Assembly (NCBI GenBank): GCA_021819255.1
Contig: JAKART010000087.1
Coordinates: forward strand, 1 to 8,146
Direction: 5' to 3'
DNA: 8,146 nt
DNA from: Acidobacteriota bacterium
GTDB lineage: Bacteria > Acidobacteriota > Terriglobia > Terriglobales > Acidobacteriaceae
Every line of letters starts with the position of its first letter. The stretch's first letter is position 1. Made by a program: the position numbers and the translations under genes. Shown piece by piece: positions 1 through 4,055 of the stretch. The notes beneath the pieces were generated by a model. It was not told where the DNA came from and made no database searches. It was given only the letters and a program-made list of their open reading frames with translations.

Positions 1-214
1 GTTGAGGGCGCATGTCAGATTTGTGAGAAGAAGTCTCGCGGCGGCCGCGATATTGGGCCAGGCCTCCGCAGGAGCAGGCCAGTTTCGGCCCTGCATCGTC
101 GCTGGTGTCGGCGTTCAGCCTTTGTTCCAGCGCGCGCGCCGCCAATCGCAAAGCCTGCCGCCGCGCCGCCATTTCCACCGCTTCCAAGTCCAGATTGGCG
201 ACGGGCTGGCGGCC

Positions 215-330
215 TAGACCATTTTCCCTGAAGGTGTAAGCAAGGGGAACGACTCCTGTGGGCGTTTTCCTCAATGAAAACGCCACTGAACGCCCGCTTC
301 CGTACACCCATCGTCAGGGAAAATGGTCTA
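215..330. mobile_element. MITE with 17-bp perfect terminal inverted repeats and TA target duplication
   Basis: The left end reads TAGACCATTTTCCCTGA (215-231) and the right end is its exact reverse complement (314-330). TA flanks both ends, as expected for elements of the IS630/Tc1-mariner type that duplicate a TA target. The element is too short to code for a transposase and holds a strong internal hairpin (261-284). Removing 114 bp (element plus one TA) restores the transposase frame of the flanking IS, which supports a clean insertion. The last 42 bp of its right end recur, in reverse orientation, at 2829-2870. It is presumably mobilised in trans by a related full-length element that is not in the window. 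Confidence 0.85.
261..284. repeat. Internal hairpin of the MITE
   Basis: GGCGTTTTC (261-269) pairs perfectly with GAAAACGCC (276-284) around a 6-base loop (CTCAAT). It lies near the centre of the 116-bp element. Such a structure could help folding of the excised strand, or could act as an RNA stem when the host gene is transcribed. Neither role is shown by the sequence. Confidence 0.7.
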
Positions 331-741
331 AGAGCGCTTCGACTTCCTGAACGGTCTCGTTGGCGAGGCTGGCTGGAAGCCCCCTTTTTCGGCCTCCTCG
401 GTAGAGACCGCTGAAGCCTCCTTCAACTGGCTGTCGGCCCGGGCCTCGCTGTCTTCCCAGTAGGTCTCCAGCCGGGCCCGCAACCGGTGCCCCGCCTGAA
501 TCTGCTGCCGGACAACGGCGGCCTGTTCCCGAGTTAGAAGGCGCGAATGGGTTCTGCCGCCCACGGCGCGGGTGAGGCTGTAGTAAGGACCACGGCGAGC
601 CCTCGGGTCTTGGGCGCAGGGACATCCCGGCTTGCCGCACTTGACGGTGCGTTCGGATAAGGAGCCGCGGCGCATGAGCTTGGGCTGGGCCCATGCAGTA
701 GCCAGTAGGCGGAGGCGTGCTGGAGGCGGTGTGTTGTCCAT
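328..741 (-). CDS. DUF6788-family small protein, IS-associated leader ORF
   Basis: This 137-residue protein has a basic N-terminus, then MRRGSLSERTVKCGKPGCPC (residues 23-42) with cysteines C35, C40 and C42 in a CX4CXC arrangement, then a GPYYSLTR motif (51-58) and a helical, charged C-terminal half. The RRGSL...CGKPGC.C...GPYY signature is typical of DUF6788, a small probable zinc-binding protein of unknown function often found directly upstream of transposase genes. Here it precedes and overlaps an ISKra4-like transposase frame, so it is probably the first ORF of that IS. Its TAG stop lies on the TA junction of the inserted MITE. Removing the MITE still gives TAG at that place, so this ORF was not truncated. 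No clear Shine-Dalgarno sequence is visible before the ATG at 741. It may act as a fused N-terminal part of the transposase through -1 frameshifting (inference). Confidence 0.8.
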   Translation of the reverse strand: MDNTPPPARLRLLATAWAQPKLMRRGSLSERTVKCGKPGCPCAQDPRARRGPYYSLTRAVGGRTHSRLLTREQAAVVRQQIQAGHRLRARLETYWEDSEARADSQLKEASAVSTEEAEKGGFQPASPTRPFRKSKRS

Positions 742-747
742 GCTGCT

Positions 748-786
748 ATCTTGCGGCTGTCATAACCGTAAGATAAACCGCAAGAT
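748..786. repeat. Three related 9-bp motifs in direct and inverted orientation at the IS left end
   Basis: ATCTTGCGG (748-756) is followed by CCGTAAGAT (766-774) and CCGCAAGAT (778-786). The last is the exact inverse of the first, and the middle one differs by a single base. They lie immediately upstream of the DUF6788 start, where the terminal or transposase-binding repeats of the ISKra4-like element would be expected. Its outer boundary cannot be fixed because the other end of the IS is outside the window. Confidence 0.45.
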
Positions 787-837
787 CCGCTTCGCTCCAA
801 AACGCTCACTCCTGTGTCGTGCGCCCCTGCGCTCTGG

Positions 838-864
838 TGTTTACGGGTCATGTTTACCGGGTCA
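838..864. repeat. Tandem 13/14-bp direct repeat, possible IS-end remnant
   Basis: TGTTTACGGGTCA (838-850) is followed directly by TGTTTACCGGGTCA (851-864), identical apart from one extra C. It lies between the DUF6788 start and the lipoprotein promoter. Multiple short repeats of this kind occur at termini of IS21-like elements, but no istA or istB coding sequence is present. An operator for the downstream gene is an equally open reading. Confidence 0.4.
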
Positions 865-893
865 CAGACAATTTCGATTCCAAGGAGTATAAT
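865..893 (+). promoter_or_regulatory. Putative sigma70-type promoter for the lipoprotein gene
   Basis: A perfect TATAAT (888-893) is preceded, with a 17-bp spacer, by CAGACA (865-870), which matches four of six bases of TTGACA. Transcription would begin near 900 and give a leader of about 85 nt before the ATG at 986. The tandem repeat at 838-864 abuts the -35 element and could bind a regulator. Prediction only. Confidence 0.5.
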
Positions 894-940
894 CTCGGCC
901 ACGAAGCGACCCCTGCCTATCTAGGCTTGCTGCATCATCA

Positions 941-970
941 GCCACTTCATAGAAATCGGCCACTTCATAG
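941..970. repeat. Two 12-bp direct repeats (GCCACTTCATAG), 18-bp period
   Basis: GCCACTTCATAG occurs at 941-952 and again at 959-970, separated by AAATCG, directly before the Shine-Dalgarno sequence of the lipoprotein gene. GGCCACTT-type repeats in tandem recall the multiple terminal repeats of IS21-family elements, so this may be an IS end that now forms the gene's leader. A role in mRNA structure or regulator binding is possible. No associated IS gene is seen. Confidence 0.45.
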
Positions 971-978
971 GAAAGGAG
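971..978 (+). promoter_or_regulatory. Shine-Dalgarno sequence deciding the lipoprotein start
   Basis: GAAAGGAG is placed 7 nt before the ATG at 986. It favours this upstream start over the internal ATG at 1067, even though that gives an unusually long signal region. Confidence 0.65.
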
Positions 979-985
979 TCCCGTT

Positions 986-2251
986 ATGACGCTCGACTTG
1001 CAAGACCGCAAATCTTCCAACCGTCCTTTTCGTTCAACCCCTATGGCCTGCGCCGCAGTCGGCGGCATGGAGCCACCCCGGACAGCGGCGATTTCCGCTT
1101 TGCGCAAAAGCGGCTTCTGGGAACACCTTCTGACAGTGTGCTGCGGAGCATCGCTGGCAGTGGGGTTGACTGGATGCGGCAGCTATTCCTCTTCTGGCTC
1201 AACCTACACCACGCCGACGACCCCATCCAACAGCAGTCCGGCGTTGTGGGTGGCAAATGGGGCCGATGTGCTGGAATTTTCCTCAACCGCGTTGACCACC
1301 ACGGGTAGTGCGGCCCCCGCGCCGACGCTGATCTTAAACAGCGGCGCGTTTGCCTCGCCGCAAGGCGTGCTGTTCGACACATCGAGCAACCTATGGGTGG
1401 TCGATGGCGGCACAATCAGCACCGGCGGCAAAGTCAAGCCGGCCCTGCACCAATTTACTTCAGCCAATCTTACGGCCCTGCAATCTCCGGCCACAGGCAC
1501 GCCCAACGTAACGATCGGTTCTCCCGCCTTCGTATTTCCCCAGCAGGCGGTGTTCGATGGCAAAGGCGACCTATGGGTCAGCGACAACGGGGCCAACGCC
1601 ATTTTTGAATTTATGCCATCTCAACTGATGGCTTCCGGGACTGCCGTTTCGCCGAATATCACGATTGAATCCGACCCCGCCTTCAATGGTCCTCTGGGGA
1701 TCGCGTTCGACTCATCCGGAGACTTGTGGGTCGCCAATCATGCGGCCAACACCATCTTCGAATTCAAGGCGGCCGCACTGCCGACAGCCAGCGGGTCAAT
1801 GACTCTCGCTCCCAGCGTCATACTGTCCGATGACGGGAAGCAATCCATCCAGGGGCCATGGGCCTTGGCTTTTGACAGCTCGGGGAACCTATGGTCCAGC
1901 AACGCTAACTCTCCGAATACTGTGGTCCAATTCTCAAAGGCCAGCTTGGCGGTCACCGGCAGCCCGACTCCTCCAGTGACGCTGAGTTCCGCGATGGTCA
2001 GCGGCAACGCCAGTTTGAATGCCCCCAACGGAATCGCGTTCGACAAGACCGGGGATTTGTCCGTGGTCAATTCCGCCACGCCATTCGGCGTCGGCCTTTA
2101 CAGCGCCTCCCAACTCACCGCCGGTGGCGCTGTGGTGCCCAATGTGTTTATCGTTGGCGCGGCAACTACTTTGAATTTGCCCGCGGGCAACACCTTTGGT
2201 CCAACCATCGTGTACGGGACCGCGGGAACCTACAATGGGTCGATGTACTGA
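986..2251 (+). CDS. Beta-propeller (NHL/SMP-30-like) lipoprotein
   Basis: This 421-residue predicted lipoprotein has a hydrophobic segment (about 48-61) ending in the lipobox LTGC (61-64), so C64 would be lipidated and the mature protein anchored outside the cytoplasm. A Ser/Thr/Gly/Pro linker (65-84) follows. The rest is repeats with period about 55 residues, each carrying a P-x-G/A-(I/V/L)-x-FD-x(4)-LW(V/S)-x-N/D core: near 85-98 (partial), 125-140, 185-200, 236-251, 291-306 and 347-362 (W replaced by S). This fits a six-bladed propeller of NHL or strictosidine-synthase/SMP-30 type, with no recognisable catalytic residues. Binding or surface-sensing roles are guesses. GAAAGGAG at 971-978 lies 7 nt before the ATG and supports this start, but it leaves a long 60-residue pre-lipobox segment. 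M28 (nt 1067) would give a more usual signal peptide but has no good ribosome site. The gene stands alone behind its own putative promoter. Confidence 0.82.
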   Translation: MTLDLQDRKSSNRPFRSTPMACAAVGGMEPPRTAAISALRKSGFWEHLLTVCCGASLAVGLTGCGSYSSSGSTYTTPTTPSNSSPALWVANGADVLEFSSTALTTTGSAAPAPTLILNSGAFASPQGVLFDTSSNLWVVDGGTISTGGKVKPALHQFTSANLTALQSPATGTPNVTIGSPAFVFPQQAVFDGKGDLWVSDNGANAIFEFMPSQLMASGTAVSPNITIESDPAFNGPLGIAFDSSGDLWVANHAANTIFEFKAAALPTASGSMTLAPSVILSDDGKQSIQGPWALAFDSSGNLWSSNANSPNTVVQFSKASLAVTGSPTPPVTLSSAMVSGNASLNAPNGIAFDKTGDLSVVNSATPFGVGLYSASQLTAGGAVVPNVFIVGAATTLNLPAGNTFGPTIVYGTAGTYNGSMY

Positions 2252-2426
2252 TCCAGAAGTCATGCGGGACATCTCATCTCCCGTCCTGGTTAATTCTTTA
2301 ACGATTGCGTCGGGCAAATCGGTGAGTAGCCCTCGTAGGCCGTCCGTCAGATCGGAAGGCGGTTGTGCCAGTGTGGTGCGTCATAAAGAACTTGATCATT
2401 CAGCGATGGAGATTGTTGGTTGAAGC
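2252..2426. other. Intergenic region after the lipoprotein gene
   Basis: No coding sequence is recognisable. A weak 5-bp stem (CGGGA 2265-2269 with TCCCG 2279-2283) followed by a moderately T-rich stretch could act as a poor terminator, but this is not convincing. The end of the region, next to the IS630-like fragment, probably contains that element's worn left end. I could not identify a matching right end. Confidence 0.3.
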
Positions 2427-2700
2427 ATGCATCTGGCCCCCGCCATCGTCTTGTCGCCGGAAGAGCGCGGCGCCTTGACGGCCTGGGCGCGCGCGAAATC
2501 TGCCGGCGCGGGTCGTCGAGCGCGCGCAAATCATGCTCCTGGCTGCCGAGGGCGCCGCCAGCATGCCGAGGGCGCCGCCAGCATGCCGAGGGCGCCGCCA
2601 GCATGCCGAGGGCGCCGCCAGCATGCCAAGGGCGCCGCCAGCATGCCAAGGGCGCCGCCAGCATGCCGGGAGGCGCTTCCAATGCCGCAACCGTAACCAT
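2427..2700 (+). pseudogene. IS630-like transposase N-terminal remnant, frameshifted and expanded by tandem repeats
   Basis: From the ATG at 2427 the frame reads MHLAPAIVLSPEERGALTAW and then ARAK. After a one-base shift, in or near the GC alternation around 2486-2495, the +1 frame reads ARNLPARVVERAQIMLLAAE and then GAASM. Together they match the opening of IS630-family transposases, typically a (L/V)(S/T)xEER..L..WAR segment followed by an R(V/L)V.RA.I(V/M)LLAAEG helix just before the HTH. At the AAEG point the sequence becomes a 20-bp tandem array (2545-2664). Just after it, GASNA at about 2670-2685 (in a different frame) resembles the G-x-SN start of the next helix, so the array may have expanded within the gene. 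No DDE catalytic part is recognisable afterwards. It is non-functional. Confidence 0.6.
2545..2664. repeat. Tandem array, six 20-bp units
   Basis: Six head-to-tail units of GCCGAGGGCGCCGCCAGCAT begin at 2545, 2565, 2585, 2605, 2625 and 2645. Units 1-4 are identical. Units 5 and 6 share one G-to-A change (GCCAAG), and a partial degenerate unit begins at 2665. Each unit contains the palindrome GGCGCC, and each junction creates GCATGC, so palindrome centres fall every 10 bp. Because 20 is not a multiple of 3, every frame cycles through the same 20-residue peptide. The array is free of stops on both strands, which produces many spurious ORFs here. There are no spacers, so it is not CRISPR. Confidence 0.95.
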
Positions 2701-2719
2701 GCTTTCCAAAGGAACCTAT

Positions 2720-2749
2720 CAGGGAGCATGCGTTCAGGGAGCACGCGTC
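2720..2749. repeat. Short tandem duplication, two 15-bp units
   Basis: CAGGGAGCATGCGTT (2720-2734) is followed directly by CAGGGAGCACGCGTC (2735-2749), identical at 13 of 15 positions. It lies shortly after the 20-bp array in the degenerate IS630-like zone. It looks like a local slippage duplication with no evident function. Confidence 0.6.
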
Positions 2750-2828
2750 GCCGGAAGGTGATGGAAGCGGCATCCATGGGGCAGCACCTGATCCGGCTGC
2801 TGCGTCCGGCTCTCATGGGTCCGGGCAA

Positions 2829-2870
2829 TAGACCATTTTCCCTGATGATGGGTGTACGGAAGCGGGCGTT
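2829..2870. mobile_element. Solitary MITE/IS end, 42 bp
   Basis: This 42-bp segment begins with TAGACCATTTTCCCTGA and matches the reverse complement of 289-330, the inner and outer right end of the MITE, at 41 of 42 positions (one C/T difference). Similarity stops abruptly at 2870. I find no inverted partner ending in TCAGGGAAAATGGTCTA downstream, so this is a truncated copy or the stranded end of a larger related element. It shows that the terminal sequence is repeated in this genome. Confidence 0.85.
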
Positions 2871-2945
2871 CCGAGTTGACGCTTGGTTGGTCTTACCGGT
2901 CCGGGGCTCAGCGCCGACGGAAGGAAAGCAGGCCCTCCGGACATA

Positions 2946-2981
2946 GAAAGGCTTCCCCTTCGATTCCAGAAGAAGGAAGCC
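2946..2981 (-). terminator. Possible intrinsic terminator of osmC
   Basis: On the minus strand, GGCTTCC pairs with GGAAGCC (2975-2981 with 2950-2956), extended by a TTC/GAA pairing past a two-base bulge. CTTTCTATG follows. The stem sits 33 bp after the osmC stop in the correct orientation. The T tract is short, so termination efficiency is uncertain. Confidence 0.4.
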
Positions 2982-3013
2982 GTGGAGGATGCAGAGGCGT
3001 TCGTCTCGTAAGG

Positions 3014-3439
3014 TTAGTTCAGCTTCGTGTCCAGAGTGATCTCGGCCGCCTTCAACAGTCTGGAGATCGGACAGTTGACCTTGGCCGCAGCCGCAATCTC
3101 ATCGAACTTAGCCTTTTCGATTCCCGGCACCACGGACTTGTTGGAGAGATGGATCCTGGTTACGGTGGGACCGCTGGGAAGCATCTCCAGCGTCACTGTT
3201 GCGGTGGTCTCTACAGAAGTTGCGGTATGACCCGCCTTGGCCAGTTCATTGGCGAAGGCCATGGAGAAGCAGCCCGCATGAGCGGCTGCGACTAGTTCCT
3301 CGGGGTTGGAGCCACTGCCCTCCTCAAAGCGGGACTTGAAGCTGTAGGGAGTGTTGTGCAGCGTCTTGCTCTGGGTGGAAAGGCTACCGTGTCCAGCCTT
3401 GAGGTCGCCATTCCATAGGGCGGTTGCTTTGCGATCCAT
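3014..3439 (-). CDS. osmC: OsmC-family organic hydroperoxide reductase
   Basis: This is a 141-residue cytoplasmic thiol peroxidase that reduces organic hydroperoxides, and in this family reductant commonly comes from lipoylated proteins. The sequence opens MDRKATALWNGDLKAGHGSL and carries the conserved N-P-E-E-L-V-A-A-A-H-A-G-C motif (45-57) with peroxidatic C57, and V-N-C-P-I-S (121-126) with resolving C123. R37, E47, C57 and C123 keep the spacing I recall for E. coli OsmC (R39, E49, C59, C125), and the length is normal for the family (about 140). The ATG at 3439 is chosen because AGGAG (3452-3448) lies 8 nt upstream and the N-terminus then matches the family. The upstream in-frame ATG at 3523 would add 28 unrelated residues. 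It appears monocistronic, with a candidate terminator downstream. Osmotic or peroxide-stress control is typical of relatives but no operator is visible. An Ohr-like subtype is less likely. Confidence 0.95.
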   Translation of the reverse strand: MDRKATALWNGDLKAGHGSLSTQSKTLHNTPYSFKSRFEEGSGSNPEELVAAAHAGCFSMAFANELAKAGHTATSVETTATVTLEMLPSGPTVTRIHLSNKSVVPGIEKAKFDEIAAAAKVNCPISRLLKAAEITLDTKLN

Positions 3440-3447
3440 TAAAAAAT

Positions 3448-3452
3448 CTCCT
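3448..3452 (-). promoter_or_regulatory. Shine-Dalgarno sequence of osmC
   Basis: AGGAG, within GAAAGGAGA on the minus strand, lies 8 nt before the ATG at 3439. It decides this start over the longer alternative at 3523. Confidence 0.75.
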
Positions 3453-3970
3453 TTCGAGATTCGATGCCAAGCATGAGATGCACGATGCTCAGGCTCACGT
3501 TGTGTCTGCCGCGGCCAAGCCACATGGGTCGCCAGCTCAACGTCCCGCCGGCGCGCCCATCAGGCCGGCTGATTCCGGGCAAGGGGATTGGGGCCGGCCG
3601 GAGCTCGCAGCGGGGGGCCCAGCGAAGTGTGGGGCAAGGGATGCCCACTGCTTCCAGCAGGCCTGAAGCGCCCCTGCGTGGACCCTTGGATCGCTCCCCA
3701 GCAAATGGCCGACTCTACCCCTCCCGCCCTCCCGGCGAGGAGACCTGCTGGGTGGCACCGTCCGTCCTGGATCTTAGCTTGAAGACGACCGGGAAGCGCG
3801 TGCCGAAGATCGCTTGATCCGGTGGCCATGCAAAGCCGGGCTGATCGGCGCACTCACAGACGGTTCGCCCTCTGCCCCCAACCGGAGAAGCAATCACCCT
3901 TTCGTCCGGCGTTCTCAACCGGCATAAAAGCAGCTTTCGCTCCTGTAGGAAACGACTCCTGGATTTCGCT

Positions 3971-4023
3971 TCAGGCGTCGATTACACATCAGGCGTCGAT
4001 TACACTTCAAGCGTCGTCCATTT
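3971..4023. repeat. 18-bp tandem repeat upstream of the GH51 gene (about three copies)
   Basis: TCAGGCGTCGATTACACA (3971-3988) is followed by TCAGGCGTCGATTACACT (3989-4006) and a degenerate third copy beginning TCAAGCGTCG (4007-4023). The array ends 32 bp before the GH51 start. It could be a repeated regulator-binding site or a slippage product. If the longer in-frame ORF from 3822 were used it would encode a QASIT(H/L) repeat, but the signal-peptide start at 4056 makes that unlikely. Confidence 0.8.
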
Positions 4024-4055
4024 CATTCACTGCCTCACTGCGAGCCAAACTTCTC

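Larger units (their letters stand above)
1..391 (-). pseudogene. ISKra4-like transposase, N-terminal part, split by a MITE and cut by the window edge
   Basis: Joining the minus-strand frame across the 215-330 insert, with one TA removed, gives a continuous reading: ...ETVQEVEALL, then GRQPVANLDLEAVEMAARRQ..., then LAARALEQRLNADTSDDAGP, then a CSCGG-x(4)-Y-x-GRR motif, open to base 1. From memory this resembles the N-terminus of ISKra4-family transposases, which have an EAVEMAARRQALR-like helix and a CxCG...YxGRR zinc-ribbon-like stretch before the catalytic domain. The residues after GRR fit the family less well. The frame overlaps the 3' end of the DUF6788 gene in the -1 phase, and I find no ATG, GTG or TTG in it between about 620 and the insert, so translation probably enters by frameshift. 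The MITE supplies an in-frame TGA six codons in, so this copy cannot make full transposase. Catalytic residues lie outside the window. The family call rests on motif recall, without alignment. Confidence 0.7.
3440..4055. other. Gene-poor divergent region between osmC and the GH51 gene
   Basis: These 616 bp separate two divergently transcribed genes and should hold both promoters. Several open frames cross it on both strands, but none has a recognisable domain, a good ribosome site or a protein-like composition; they are Arg/Pro/Gly-rich, as expected of chance frames in G+C-rich DNA. I see no clear -35/-10 pair for either gene. The 3' part contains the 18-bp repeats at 3971-4023. A decayed gene cannot be excluded. 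Confidence 0.5.

Noticed and set aside
2545..2664. Possible CRISPR array
   Set aside because: Units are contiguous with no spacers, and no cas genes are nearby.
2420..2946. Several overlapping open frames on both strands with repeated RAPPACRGRRQHAE-like peptides, which look like a repeat protein
   Set aside because: A 20-bp stop-free unit opens every frame automatically; all frames give the same cyclic peptide, and the flanks are degenerate IS630 sequence.
3440..3523. Longer osmC start at 3523
   Set aside because: The ATG at 3439 has AGGAG at proper spacing and matches the OsmC N-terminus; the extra 28 residues do not.
3464..3853. Open frames on both strands between osmC and the GH51 gene as possible small genes
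   Set aside because: They overlap one another, have no ribosome sites or recognisable motifs, and show Arg/Pro/Gly-rich composition typical of chance frames in G+C-rich DNA.
3945..3962. GAACGACTCCTG-like match between the MITE interior (about 247-259) and the sequence before the GH51 gene
   Set aside because: The shared stretch is only about nine bases without flanking similarity, which is expected by chance.
3822..4055. 78-residue N-terminal extension of the GH51 protein from the ATG at 3822
   Set aside because: A canonical signal peptide begins at 4056, and the extension is low-complexity sequence that includes the 18-bp repeats.
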